From positions 1 to 54,369 of the forward strand of contig JAAWDS010000049.1 in assembly GCA_022793895.1 (NCBI GenBank): DNA of 54,369 nucleotides. The letters run 5' to 3'. Below the pieces are notes generated by a model. The model was given only the letters and a program-made list of their open reading frames with translations, ran no database searches and was not told the DNA's origin. Below are positions 1 to 11,164 of this stretch, piece by piece; the first letter of the stretch is position 1; each line of letters opens with the position of its first letter. The DNA is from Provencibacterium sp. GTDB taxonomy: Bacteria > Bacillota > Clostridia > Oscillospirales > Ruminococcaceae. The position numbers were made by a program, and so were the translations under genes.

Positions 1-63
1 GTTGGTTAGAACGCTAGCCTGTCACGCTAGAGGTCGTGGGTTCGAGCCCCATCCGGGTCGCCA
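1..63 (+). tRNA. tRNA-Asp(GTC), 5' end cut by window edge
   Basis: The D-arm, anticodon arm, T-arm (GTTCGAG) and encoded CCA (61-63) are visible. The anticodon GTC lies at 21-23 in a CTGTCAC loop closed by a 5 bp stem. The first bases of the acceptor stem lie before the window. It is the first of four tRNAs on one strand, followed by Phe only 4 bp later, so they are probably cotranscribed. Confidence 0.93.
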
Positions 64-67
64 GTTT

Positions 68-143
<76 letters not shown>

Positions 144-215
144 ACCATGCCGGGCAGCAATTTTGCTGAGAGATGGATGCGCGCTTTTCTACCTGGCGGT
201 TTGCGCGCAACATAT

Positions 216-291
216 GCGGATTTAGCTCATCTGGTAGAGCGCCACCTTGCCAAGGTGGAGGTAGCGAGTTCGAGCCTCGTAATCCGCTCCA
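216..291 (+). tRNA. tRNA-Gly(GCC)
   Basis: Complete cloverleaf. The acceptor GCGGATT (216-222) pairs perfectly with AATCCGC (281-287). The anticodon GCC is at 249-251 in a TTGCCAA loop on a CCACC/GGTGG stem, with discriminator T and encoded CCA. A 72 bp spacer separates it from tRNA-Phe. Confidence 0.96.
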
Positions 292-294
292 AAT

Positions 295-331
295 GAACGC
301 GCCGCTTTATGATGGATAGAGCGGCGCGTTC
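295..331 (+). other. Perfect 12-bp hairpin in tRNA spacer
   Basis: GAACGCGCCGCT (295-306) and AGCGGCGCGTTC (320-331) are exact reverse complements around a 13-nt loop. No T-run follows, so this is not a standard terminator. It lies between tRNA-Gly and tRNA-Cys and could act as an RNA-processing determinant for the polycistronic tRNA transcript (inference). Confidence 0.6.
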
Positions 332-338
332 TCCATAA

Positions 339-413
339 GGCGCCGTAGCCAAGCGGTAAGGCACGAGTCTGCAAAACTCTGATTCACCGGTTCGATTCCG
401 GTCGGCGCCTCCA
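339..413 (+). tRNA. tRNA-Cys(GCA)
   Basis: Complete cloverleaf. The acceptor GGCGCCG (339-345) pairs with CGGCGCC (403-409). The anticodon GCA is at 371-373 in loop CTGCAAA, and CCA (411-413) is encoded. It is the last tRNA before the terminator at 425. Confidence 0.96.
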
Positions 414-424
414 GAGTTTCTTTT

Positions 425-465
425 CCCACCAAAAGCAGCGACGCCGCTTTTGGTGGGATATTTTA
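425..465 (+). terminator. Terminator of the tRNA cluster
   Basis: CCCACCAAAAGC (425-436) and GCTTTTGGTGGG (446-457) form a 12-bp perfect stem, followed by ATATTTTAT. The position 12 bp after tRNA-Cys fits transcription termination of the tRNA operon. Confidence 0.85.
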
Positions 466-689
466 TAGCTATGCTATAAAAAATATCGTCGAATGGCCCC
501 GCCACTCGCCGCTGGCGCGGCAGCCGGGGCAGAAGGCCGGGCATATCCGCCGCCAGCGGCTCTATTCCTTGCATGAGCAGTGAAAGAGGGCGCTGGTTTC
601 GCGGTTGGAAACCGGCTCTATACCGGGATCTTCTTTGTTATTGTCAAAGAGATGTGGAAACGACATTTTGGGAACGGGGGAAAGCAGAC

Positions 690-1709
690 ATGAAGGGGAT
701 TTATGTGATTACGCTGCCGGATCGGTCGGGAAGCAGAGGATTGAAGGAACGAATCTACCCTGAAGCCATTCGGCGGGAGCTAGCGGAGAAGGTTTCCTTC
801 TTTGAAACCCTCGCTTCGGCGGATGAGCTGGAGCCGCGCAGGGAAGAGCTGAGGCAGGTGGAGGTGATCTTCACCACCTGGGGGATGCTCGCGCTGTCCG
901 AAGGACAGATCCAGGACTATTTCCCCAGCCTCAGAGCGGTGTTCTATGGCGCAGGCACGGTGCAGGGCTTTGCCCGCCCCTATCTGAACCGTGGGGTAAG
1001 GATATTCAGCGCAGCGAGCGCCAATGCTTTTCCGGTAGCGGAATACACGGCGGCGCAGATTGTCCTGGCCAACAAGGGCTTTTTCCAGGCCAGCCGCCTC
1101 TACCAGAAGCAGGAGATGAAGGCGGCGCGTGCGCATGCCATGGCGATGCCGGGCAACTACGGGACGAAGGTGGGCATTATCGGGGCCGGGATGATTGGGA
1201 AACGGGTGATCGGCCTGTTAAAGAATTACCGGCTGGAGATCGAGGTGTTCGACCCGTTTTTACCGCAGGATCAGGCGGACGCCCTTGGCGTATGCAAGAC
1301 AGAGCTGCCGGAGCTGTTCAGCGAGTGCCAGGTGATCTCCAACCACCTGGCGAACAACGATCAAACGCGCGGGATGTTGGATTATGCGCTCTTCTCCCGG
1401 ATGAAGCCCAGCGCGGTTTTTATCAACACCGGCCGCGGCGCGCAGGTGGTGGAGGCGGATCTGGTCCGCGCGCTGCGCGAGGAGCCGGGCCGCACGGCGG
1501 TGCTCGATGTTACCGATCCCGAACCGGTGCAGGAGGGACATCCCTTTTATGAACTTCCCAACGTGATTTTAACGCCCCATATCGCCGGGAGCATGGCTGG
1601 CGAGCTGGCCCGGATGGGAACGTTTATGCGGGACGCCTTCCTCTGCTATGAGAAGGGGGAGCCCTCCGGTTATGAGGTGACGCTCCCGATGCTGGAGACA
1701 ATGGCCTAG
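690..1709 (+). CDS. D-2-hydroxyacid dehydrogenase (NAD-dependent)
   Basis: A 339-residue cytoplasmic oxidoreductase of the D-isomer-specific 2-hydroxyacid dehydrogenase family, which interconverts 2-oxoacids and D-2-hydroxyacids with NAD(P). The Rossmann glycine motif GAGMIG is at residues 165-170. The catalytic Arg is in NTGRG (R249), the Glu in DPEP (E278) and the His in PHIAG (H297), all at the usual spacing and total length. An upstream in-frame ATG at 573 would add 39 basic residues unlike the family, while GGGGGAAAG precedes the ATG at 690, so I chose 690. It is first in an operon with a TIM-barrel isomerase and a sugar acetyltransferase, so the substrate may be a sugar-derived hydroxyacid (inference). 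The exact substrate cannot be read from the sequence. Confidence 0.88.
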   Translation: MKGIYVITLPDRSGSRGLKERIYPEAIRRELAEKVSFFETLASADELEPRREELRQVEVIFTTWGMLALSEGQIQDYFPSLRAVFYGAGTVQGFARPYLNRGVRIFSAASANAFPVAEYTAAQIVLANKGFFQASRLYQKQEMKAARAHAMAMPGNYGTKVGIIGAGMIGKRVIGLLKNYRLEIEVFDPFLPQDQADALGVCKTELPELFSECQVISNHLANNDQTRGMLDYALFSRMKPSAVFINTGRGAQVVEADLVRALREEPGRTAVLDVTDPEPVQEGHPFYELPNVILTPHIAGSMAGELARMGTFMRDAFLCYEKGEPSGYEVTLPMLETMA

Positions 1710-1759
1710 AACGGAAAAGACAAGAAGTTTTTAAAGAAAAAGAAAGGCGGCTGGCGGCA

Positions 1760-2506
1760 ATGACAGGTTTGGTATCCGTTACGTTTCGTGAGCTTTCCCC
1801 AAAGGCGATCCTCGCGCTTGCAAAGCAAGCGGGACTGGAGGCGCTTGAGTGGGGCGGGGATATCCATGTTCCGGCCGGGGAGATAGAGACGGCGCGGCAG
1901 GTCGGGGAGGAAACCCGCGCGGCCGGGCTAGCGGTGCTCTCTTATGGAAGCTATTACCGGCTCTGCGCGCAGGATCCGCCGGAGAAGACGTTTATGCCGG
2001 TGCTGGAAACGGCCCAGGCGCTCGGCGCGCCCAACATCCGCATTTGGGCGGGCGGCAAAACGCCTGAGGAGGCGGATGCCGCTTACCGGCAGGCGGCCGC
2101 CAGGGAGCTGGAGTTGGTTTGCGGCCTGGCCGGGAAGGCGGGGCTGACCGTGAGCCTGGAATACCACCGGGGCACGCTGACCCAGACGGCCCCCAGCGCG
2201 CTGGCGCTGATAGAGGCGGCCGCCAGCCCGAACCTTTCGCTCTATTGGCAGCCAAACCCCGATATTTCTTATGCGCAGAACCTGGAGGAGCTCCGGGCGG
2301 TCAAGGGCCGGCTTTCCCATCTGCATGTTTTCCATTGGCGCAATCCGGAGAATACGCGCTATCCGCTGGCCGAAGGCGCGCAGGAGTGGCGCGGTTATAT
2401 CGAGGAGGCCGGAAAGGATCATGGGTATCTGATGGAGTTTGTGCGGGATTCAAAGACGGAGCAGTTCTTGGAGGATGCGCGCGTCCTCCAAGGGTGGCTG
2501 AATTAA
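1760..2506 (+). CDS. Sugar phosphate isomerase/epimerase-like TIM barrel protein
   Basis: A 248-residue protein resembling the xylose-isomerase-like TIM barrel (AP endonuclease 2) superfamily. Family members bind a divalent metal and isomerise sugars or related polyols. Visible hallmarks are the early GLEALEWGGD strand, a SLEYHRG segment near the middle, PNPD and the late HLHVFHW segment, which could supply Glu, His and Asp metal ligands. It has no signal peptide and is cytoplasmic. It follows the dehydrogenase by 50 bp and precedes the acetyltransferase by 27 bp on the same strand, so a shared pathway is likely. The substrate is unknown, and a non-catalytic family member cannot be excluded. 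Confidence 0.8.
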   Translation: MTGLVSVTFRELSPKAILALAKQAGLEALEWGGDIHVPAGEIETARQVGEETRAAGLAVLSYGSYYRLCAQDPPEKTFMPVLETAQALGAPNIRIWAGGKTPEEADAAYRQAAARELELVCGLAGKAGLTVSLEYHRGTLTQTAPSALALIEAAASPNLSLYWQPNPDISYAQNLEELRAVKGRLSHLHVFHWRNPENTRYPLAEGAQEWRGYIEEAGKDHGYLMEFVRDSKTEQFLEDARVLQGWLN

Positions 2507-2533
2507 CAGCCTTACAGGACAGGAGGGGCCGTT

Positions 2534-3178
2534 ATGCGGGAAGAGGAAAAGATCCGGGCGGGAATTTTGTTCAATCCCGGTGATCCGGAGTTAAGGGCTA
2601 TCAAGCTGAAAACGCACAATCTGAACGTGGATTATAACCGCACCTATGAGGATGAAACGGAAAAACGGGCGGCCATCCTCTCCGAAATTCTTGGCGAGTT
2701 TGGAGAAGGCGGTTTTATCCAAGGCCCTATCGCTTTTCATTATGGGAAGCACACCCGGATAGGCAAGCATTTTTTTGGGAATATTAATCTGACGGTTCAG
2801 GACGACGCGGAGGTGATGATTGGAGACCATTGCAACTTCGGTCCCAACGTGACGATTGTCACCCCGATTCATCCCATGCTGCCGGATGAACGCCGGGAGA
2901 TGCGCGCGGCGGACGGGGAGAAGAAACGCTTTTGCTATGCAAAACCCGTCCGCATCGGGAATGATTGCTGGCTTGGCGCTTCGGTGACGGTCTGCCCCGG
3001 CGTAACCATCGGGGATAATTGTGTGATTGGCGCGGGCAGCGTGGTGACGAGGGATATTCCGGAAAACAGCTTTGCCGCGGGCGTCCCCTGCAAGGTGATC
3101 CGCGCGCTGACCCAGGCGGACAGCATGAAATATAAGCCGGAAATATTGGCGGACAACGCCGTGATCGAAGAGGATTGA
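2534..3178 (+). CDS. Sugar O-acetyltransferase (LacA/Maa type left-handed beta-helix)
   Basis: A 214-residue hexapeptide-repeat acyltransferase. The LacA/Maa/NodL group transfers acetyl from acetyl-CoA to a sugar hydroxyl. Seen here: an N-terminal Mac-like segment with NRTYEDE, imperfect [LIV]GxxxxI repeats from about residue 75 to 175, the TPIHP motif whose H113 matches the catalytic His of the family, and the closing GAGSVVTRDIP and GVPCKVIR segments. AGGAGG (2521-2526) sits 7 nt before the ATG. It is the last gene of the operon and is followed by a strong terminator. In such operons the enzyme may detoxify non-metabolised sugars by acetylation, which is inference. Confidence 0.9.
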   Translation: MREEEKIRAGILFNPGDPELRAIKLKTHNLNVDYNRTYEDETEKRAAILSEILGEFGEGGFIQGPIAFHYGKHTRIGKHFFGNINLTVQDDAEVMIGDHCNFGPNVTIVTPIHPMLPDERREMRAADGEKKRFCYAKPVRIGNDCWLGASVTVCPGVTIGDNCVIGAGSVVTRDIPENSFAAGVPCKVIRALTQADSMKYKPEILADNAVIEED

Positions 3179-3323
3179 AAAATAGATGGGGAACAGCGAT
3201 AATCTCCGCCGTTGCCAGTTTTATTTTATCAACTTAAAGTATAATTGATAAAAAATATTAGATTTGTAAAAACTGAATGGGCATAGGGAAGGTTTTTAGG
3301 CGTTCTCTGTTCATGCCTATAGA

Positions 3324-3391
3324 AAAAGAGCAGCCTGCAACGATACGCAAGGAACCGCCGGTTCTTCGCGTGTGGCAGGCTGCCTTTTTTG
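3324..3391 (+). terminator. Large rho-independent terminator
   Basis: AAAAAG plus GCAGCCTGC (3330-3338) pairs with GCAGGCTGC (3375-3383) and CTTTTTT. A nested inner stem (ACGC/GCGT, GAACC/GGTTC) fills the loop. The A-run on the 5' side makes it potentially bidirectional. It closes the 690-3178 operon and is the main feature of the 456-bp gap before the MATE gene. Confidence 0.85.
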
Positions 3392-3525
3392 CAGGCGGCA
3401 TTTATGAAAAATTCAAGATTCAAAGAAGGCGCTATAAAAAACGAACAGAAAACAACGCGGTAATTCTTGATAACCAGCCAAATAACAGAATAATTGAGGA
3501 ACAGAGAAAAGAATAAATTTGGATA

Positions 3526-3554
3526 TTGTATAACCGGAAATTGCATGCTATAAT
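3526..3554 (+). promoter_or_regulatory. Sigma-A-like promoter of MATE gene
   Basis: TTGTAT (3526-3531), 17 bp spacer, perfect TATAAT (3549-3554). It lies about 80 bp before the MATE start codon in a locally AT-rich stretch. Confidence 0.7.
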
Positions 3555-3620
3555 CAGGAAAATTCGCAAAACCTCCGGCTGTGGATCGCCGCCGCCGGGA
3601 TAGAGAACTTCATTTTGAAC

Positions 3621-3634
3621 GGAGGAATGCCTCC
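3621..3634 (+). promoter_or_regulatory. Shine-Dalgarno in a GGAGG-AATG-CCTCC hairpin
   Basis: The Shine-Dalgarno GGAGG (3621-3625) is the 5' arm of a 5-bp perfect hairpin whose 3' arm CCTCC (3630-3634) touches the ATG at 3635. It fixes the start (9-nt spacing) and could mask the ribosome site when folded. Confidence 0.6.
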
Positions 3635-4975
3635 ATGACAAGGGACATGACGGCGGGATCGCCCGCTAAACTCATTTTCCATTTTACCCTCCCCTTGATT
3701 TTCGGCAATCTGTTTCAACAGCTTTATTCTATGGTGGATACCGTTCTGGTTGGCCGCTTCTTGGGAAAAGAGTCGCTCGCGGCGGTGGGCTCGACCGGAT
3801 CGCTGAATTTTTTGCTGATCGGCTTCTGCCTGGGCTTGTGCAGCGGCTTTGCTATCCCAGTGGCGCAGCGCTTTGGCGGCAAGCGGACGGAAGAGCTGCG
3901 GCAGGCGGTGGGGAACATCATTTGGCTGGTGCTGGCGGCGTCGGTATTCTTTACCGTGCTGACCGTTCTGCTCTGCCGCCCGATGCTGGCGGCCATGCAC
4001 ACACCGGAGGATATTTTGGAAGAAGCCTATTGGTACCTAGTGGTCATCTTTGCCGGGATTCCCGCCACCTTTTTCTATAACATCCAGGCGGCGCTGCTGC
4101 GCGCGCTGGGGGACAGCCGGACGCCGGTCCTTTTCCTCATGCTCGCTTCGCTGGTCAACATCGCGTTGGATTTTGTGCTGATCCTCGCAACGCCGCTGGG
4201 GGCGGCCGGGGCGGCGCTGGCAACGGTGATTTCGCAGCTTCTGTCCGGGCTCGCTTGTTTTTTCTTTATCCGGAAAAGATTTGAGATCCTTCATCTTTCC
4301 AAAGAACATTTCCGGCTCCGGCCGGACTGCATTCGGGAGCTTTGCGGAGTAGGCATCCCCATGGGACTACAGATTTCCATTACGGCTATTGGCAGCATTC
4401 TTTTGCAGGTTTCGGTTAATGCGTTGGGCTCCCTGGCGGTCGCCGCTGTCACGGCGGCCAGCAAGCTCTCGATGTTGTTTTGCTGCACCTTTGATGCGTT
4501 GGGTGTGGCGATGTCTACTTACGGCGGGCAGAACATTGGGGCCGGACGGGTGGAACGGCTGAGTCCGGGACTGCGCGCGGGAATGCTTCTCGGCAGCGCC
4601 TACGCGGTTGCCGCGCTGGGGGTTATCCTGCTGTTTGGACGGGCGCTGGTGACGCTGTTCATAGACCGAGGGGAGACCGGGTTGATTGAGAATGCCTATC
4701 AATTTTTGTACACCGGGGCCCTCTTCTACATACCGTTGGTAGGAGTCAACGTCTTCCGGCTGCTTATTCAAGGGATGGGCTACAGTAAGATGGCGGTGAT
4801 AGCGGGCGTCTGCGAGATGGCGGCCCGCGGCCTCACCGGCTTGTTCCTGGTTCCGGCCTTTGGCTTTACCGCCGCCTGCTTCGCCAGCCCGATTGCTTGG
4901 ATCATGGCCGATCTCTTTCTCGTTCCCGCCTATTTTTATCTTTGCCGCCACCTCAGCCGTTGGGGGACGGCCTGA
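3635..4975 (+). CDS. MATE family efflux transporter
   Basis: A 446-residue, 12-helix membrane protein of the multidrug and toxic compound extrusion superfamily, which exports drugs or metabolites by Na+ or H+ antiport. Typical are the N-terminal PLIFGNLFQQLYSMVDT segment with VGRFLGKESLAAVG, the two-fold repeat with a second bundle starting near GVGIPMGLQ, and full family length. A 5' extension to 3581 would be Arg-rich and lacks its own ribosome site, so 3635 was chosen. It has its own promoter and convergently overlaps the AraC gene by 23 bp, so it is probably not regulated with the beta-galactosidase. The substrate is not predictable. Confidence 0.92.
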   Translation: MTRDMTAGSPAKLIFHFTLPLIFGNLFQQLYSMVDTVLVGRFLGKESLAAVGSTGSLNFLLIGFCLGLCSGFAIPVAQRFGGKRTEELRQAVGNIIWLVLAASVFFTVLTVLLCRPMLAAMHTPEDILEEAYWYLVVIFAGIPATFFYNIQAALLRALGDSRTPVLFLMLASLVNIALDFVLILATPLGAAGAALATVISQLLSGLACFFFIRKRFEILHLSKEHFRLRPDCIRELCGVGIPMGLQISITAIGSILLQVSVNALGSLAVAAVTAASKLSMLFCCTFDALGVAMSTYGGQNIGAGRVERLSPGLRAGMLLGSAYAVAALGVILLFGRALVTLFIDRGETGLIENAYQFLYTGALFYIPLVGVNVFRLLIQGMGYSKMAVIAGVCEMAARGLTGLFLVPAFGFTAACFASPIAWIMADLFLVPAYFYLCRHLSRWGTA

Positions 4976-5894
4976 CGAGGCGGGAGGGATCTTGGCGGCT
5001 GACGGCGGTTTTGTCATTTAGGGGGGCATCCATCCGGGTTTCCCCGTTCCCGCTGTCCGCTCGGTACTGCGAGGGGGAACAACCCATCGTTTGGGAAAAG
5101 ACGCGGCTGAAATAGAGGGGGTCATCATAGCCGGTCAGGCGGGCTACCTCCCCAATGTTATAAGAAGAATAGGAGAGTAGCTCCCGCGCCTTGTTGATCT
5201 TGAGGCGGATGAGGAACTGCCGCGGAGAACAGCCGGTATAGGCGCGGAAGCTGCGGATGAACCAGCAGACCCCCATATGGCAGCTGCGCGCATAGTCTTC
5301 CACCGTCCGGTTTTGGGAGAGCTCCTCGTGCATCTGCTCAATGACCGCCTCGATCTGCCGGTTGCGGGAGGCCGCTGGTCCCGCCGGTTCGCGGGCGGCC
5401 CGCCCCATGAGCAAAAACATCTCCTGCGCATAAGCGCCGCAGAGCGGCTCATAGCCGTCGCGCCCCAATTGCAGCTCGCGGATGATGCGCTCAAACAGAC
5501 GGGAATAGTCCTCCCGTATTCCAACGCTGCGCCCCCGCCCATCCGGGCCCGGCAGCAGCCCGGCCATGTAGTCCTCCGCCTCGCTCCCGGTGAAGTGGAG
5601 CCAGTAAATATCGGGATGATCCTCCAGCCGGTAGCGGTAGGCTTGCGGCTCGCCCGGCCGGTAGACGAATATCCGCCCCTCCGGCAGCATGCGGGAGGGG
5701 CTCTCATAACCGAAAGAGGCCCGCCCGGCCGCCACAAAAAGCAACTGATAGTCGCGCCGCCCGCCCGGCCGCAGGGTCGTATAGTCCGGGCGGCTTTGCA
5801 GCCGGTAATGCCCGCAGCTATTGACGACGATCGGCCGATCGCTGCGGCAGCCGTCCCGATCGGTGTCCTGCGCATAGCCCGCGTTGTTGTACAT
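4953..5894 (-). CDS. AraC family transcriptional regulator
   Basis: A 313-residue regulator with an N-terminal cupin-like ligand domain (about residues 25-120, including PEGRIFVYRPGEP) and a C-terminal double helix-turn-helix (about 180-280, with NIGEVARLTGYDDPLYFSRVF followed by GCSPSQYR). About 33 residues follow the usual AraC C-terminus, and the gene overlaps the convergent MATE gene by 23 bp, which is unusual. GGAGGG precedes the ATG by 9 nt. It is transcribed divergently from the GH2 beta-galactosidase across a 158-bp gap. AraC proteins of this type activate adjacent sugar genes when an inducer binds, so regulation of the galactosidase is the simplest reading (inference). Confidence 0.92.
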   Translation of the reverse strand: MYNNAGYAQDTDRDGCRSDRPIVVNSCGHYRLQSRPDYTTLRPGGRRDYQLLFVAAGRASFGYESPSRMLPEGRIFVYRPGEPQAYRYRLEDHPDIYWLHFTGSEAEDYMAGLLPGPDGRGRSVGIREDYSRLFERIIRELQLGRDGYEPLCGAYAQEMFLLMGRAAREPAGPAASRNRQIEAVIEQMHEELSQNRTVEDYARSCHMGVCWFIRSFRAYTGCSPRQFLIRLKINKARELLSYSSYNIGEVARLTGYDDPLYFSRVFSQTMGCSPSQYRADSGNGETRMDAPLNDKTAVSRQDPSRLVRPSPNG

Positions 5895-5922
5895 GGAAAA
5901 ACGCCTCCCTCCGGTTTCTCCT

Positions 5923-5952
5923 ATCGTATCATTTTGTCTATGTTTTCGTCAA
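5923..5952 (-). promoter_or_regulatory. Promoter of AraC gene (minus strand)
   Basis: Read on the minus strand: TTGACG (5947-5952), 18 bp, TACGAT (5923-5928). On the plus strand a TATGAT (5985-5990) could be the -10 of the galactosidase gene, but no good -35 accompanies it, consistent with an activator-dependent promoter. Confidence 0.5.
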
Positions 5953-6016
5953 TTCTTTTCATAGCCTTTTAGCAGCCGGTTCGCTATGATGGAGACAGAA
6001 GATACACCCCATTTAA

Positions 6017-9070
<3,054 letters not shown>

Positions 9071-9101
9071 ACGGAATAGGATATACTTTTAGTATAAAAT
9101 C

Positions 9102-9155
9102 AGCTGATCGCCCGTGCCCTGGGACCGCCTGGTCCTTGGGCACGGGCGATCGGCT
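9102..9155. other. 25-bp imperfect hairpin without T-run
   Basis: Arms 9102-9126 and 9131-9155 pair around a 4-nt GCCT loop, with one mismatch and two G-U pairs. The flanks are not T-rich on the plus strand. It lies 32 bp after the galactosidase stop. It may be a processing or stabilising 3' structure, or a terminator for the minus direction, where ATTTTATAC follows. Confidence 0.6.
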
Positions 9156-9273
9156 ATTGGCTCCCGAATATTTTTTACGCCGGGGTACCCGCAGTCCGAT
9201 AGGGGAGAACAGACAAACCCTTGGGAGGAAGATTGGCAAATTTGCTGATTTTAACTGGGATTTTCACTTTTTA

Positions 9274-9302
9274 TTGACATTAATTTCCGGCTGTGCTATT
9301 CT
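9274..9302 (+). promoter_or_regulatory. Promoter of ABC exporter operon
   Basis: Consensus TTGACA (9274-9279), 17-bp spacer, TATTCT (9297-9302), about 45 bp upstream of the TTG start of the ATPase gene. Confidence 0.75.
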
Positions 9303-9352
9303 CAAATTCCGTCTCTTAAAAAGGGAGATAGAAACAGACAGGGGGGAAAGCC

Positions 9353-10327
9353 TTGATTGAGCTTGCAAACATCCGAAAGTCCTTCCGCGTTTCGCGGCGC
9401 GGCGCAGGCATGAAGGCGGCGCTGGGCGCGCTGTTCCGGCGGGAATATGAGACCATCCATGCGCTGGACGGCGTCAGCTTCCGGGTGGAGGACGGCGAGA
9501 TGGTCGGCTACATCGGCCCGAACGGCGCGGGCAAGAGCAGCACCATCAAGATCATGAGCGGGATTTTAACGCCGGACAGCGGGGAATGCCGGATCAACGG
9601 CCGTACCCCCTGGCAGCAGCGCCGGGAGCACGTGAAGGAGATCGGCGTTGTGTTCGGCCAGCGCTCCCAGCTCTGGTGGGATGTGCCGGTCATCGATTCC
9701 TTCGAGCTGATCCGGGATATCTATGAGGTGGAGGAATCCGCCTACCGCAAAAACCTTGGGCGGCTCACCGAGCAGCTGGAGCTTTCCAAAATTCTGCGCA
9801 CCCCAACGCGCCAGCTCTCGCTGGGACAGCGGATGCGGTGCGAAATCGCGGCGTCGCTCCTGCACAGCCCGAAGATTTTGTTTCTGGATGAGCCGACCAT
9901 TGGGCTGGACGCCGTTTCCAAAATCGCCGTCCGGGAGTTCATCCGGCGCTTGAACCGCGAGGAGGGCGCCACCGTTTTATTGACGACCCACGACATGCAG
10001 GATATCGAGGCGCTCACCGAGCGGATTATCCTCATCGGGAAGGGACGCATTTTGCTGGACGGCCCGCTCTCCGCGCTGCGCAGCCGCCGCGGCAGCCAGC
10101 GGACGCTGACGGTGCGCTATGCGGGCAGCCTGCCGCAGCCCTGTCCAGGGCTGCGGGTATGTGAGAAGCGGGAGGATCGGGCGGTGCTGGAGGTGGATAC
10201 GGCGGCGCTTCCCGTATCTGAAGCTATCGCCTGGCTTTCCGGCCGGGTAGAGCTGAACGATCTTTCGATTGACAGCCAGAGCATTGATAGCCTGGTGGCC
10301 GAGCTCTACCGGGAGTATGCGATATGA
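9353..10327 (+). CDS. ABC-2 type exporter, ATP-binding protein
   Basis: A 324-residue ABC ATPase that powers an ABC-2 exporter at the inner face of the membrane. Walker A GPNGAGKSS is at 55-63, the Q-loop begins near FGQRSQLWWD (about 101), the signature is LSLGQRM at 155-161, Walker B is ILFLDEP at 175-181, and the switch His is in TTHDMQD. A C-terminal accessory domain of about 100 residues follows, as in DrrA/YadG-like subunits. The start is TTG, supported by a purine-rich site (GGGGGGAAAG) just upstream and the absence of a better codon. It overlaps the first permease by an ATGA junction, so the two are translationally coupled. The cargo is unknown; drug or viologen-type exporters have this layout. 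Confidence 0.92.
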   Translation: MIELANIRKSFRVSRRGAGMKAALGALFRREYETIHALDGVSFRVEDGEMVGYIGPNGAGKSSTIKIMSGILTPDSGECRINGRTPWQQRREHVKEIGVVFGQRSQLWWDVPVIDSFELIRDIYEVEESAYRKNLGRLTEQLELSKILRTPTRQLSLGQRMRCEIAASLLHSPKILFLDEPTIGLDAVSKIAVREFIRRLNREEGATVLLTTHDMQDIEALTERIILIGKGRILLDGPLSALRSRRGSQRTLTVRYAGSLPQPCPGLRVCEKREDRAVLEVDTAALPVSEAIAWLSGRVELNDLSIDSQSIDSLVAELYREYAI

Positions 10328-11157
10328 GCGCGCGCGGCGGTTCCCTGCGCCGGGCCGGTAAATACGGCTCTATCTTCCGGATCCGGTTCTTAAACGGCCT
10401 GCAATACCGCGCCGCCGCGGCTGCGGGCATTGTCACCCAATTTGCTTGGGGTACGATGGAGATCCTCATCTTTTCCGCCTTCTACCAGGGAAACGCGGAT
10501 AGTTTTCCGATGGAGATGGCGGCGCTCTCCTCCTACATCTGGCTGCAACAGGCGTTTCTCGCGCTGTTCATGAGCTGGTTCTATGAGGGGGAGATCTTTA
10601 GCCTGATTTCCAGCGGAAACGTGGCCTATGAGCTGTGCCGGCCGCTGGATCTCTATTCTCTCTGGTTCCTCCGGTCCATGGCGCTGCGCCTTTCGCGGGC
10701 GCTGCTGCGGTGTGCGCCCATTCTGCTGGCGGCCGTCCTGCTGCCCGCCCCCTATGGGCTGGCGCTTCCGGCGAGCCCGGCGGCCTTCGGCTGGTTTCTC
10801 CTCAGCATGCTGCTGGCCTTCCTGCTGGTCGTTTCGCACACGATGCTGGTCTATGTCCTTTGCTTTTTCACCATCGATTACCGCGGCGTCCGGATGGTGG
10901 CGGACAGCCTTTCGGAGTTTTTGTCCGGGGCCGTCATCCCGCTCCCGTTCCTGCCCGGCCCGCTCTGCGCCCTTGCGAAATGGCTGCCCTATGCGAGCAT
11001 GCAGAACATGCCGTTTCGGATATACAGTGGGGATATTGCAGGGATGGAATTACAAAACGGTCTGCTTTTGCAGCTCTTTTGGCTGGCCATTTTTTACCTG
11101 TTGGGCCGCCTGCTGCTGCATAGAGCGCTCCGGCGTGCGGTTGTGCAAGGAGGTTAG
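10324..11157 (+). CDS. ABC-2 type exporter permease, first subunit
   Basis: A 277-residue integral membrane protein with about six hydrophobic segments. It matches the permease half of the ABC-2 (PF06182-like) two-permease exporters. Features include an N-terminal basic amphipathic start before FLNGLQYRAAAAAG, a cytoplasmic loop with NVAYELCRPLDLY, a motif position shared with the second subunit (FDRILVRPRG there), and a basic C-terminal tail. The start codon overlaps the stop of the ATPase gene (ATGA). Its stop is followed 7 bp later by the second permease gene, whose Shine-Dalgarno lies inside this coding end. The pair probably forms a heterodimeric channel. Confidence 0.85.
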   Translation: MSARGGSLRRAGKYGSIFRIRFLNGLQYRAAAAAGIVTQFAWGTMEILIFSAFYQGNADSFPMEMAALSSYIWLQQAFLALFMSWFYEGEIFSLISSGNVAYELCRPLDLYSLWFLRSMALRLSRALLRCAPILLAAVLLPAPYGLALPASPAAFGWFLLSMLLAFLLVVSHTMLVYVLCFFTIDYRGVRMVADSLSEFLSGAVIPLPFLPGPLCALAKWLPYASMQNMPFRIYSGDIAGMELQNGLLLQLFWLAIFYLLGRLLLHRALRRAVVQGG

Positions 11158-11164
11158 GCGGGCG

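Noticed and set aside
227-574. 115-residue open frame on the minus strand
   Set aside because: It runs antisense through two tRNA genes and the tRNA terminator. This kind of tRNA-derived reading frame is a known false gene.
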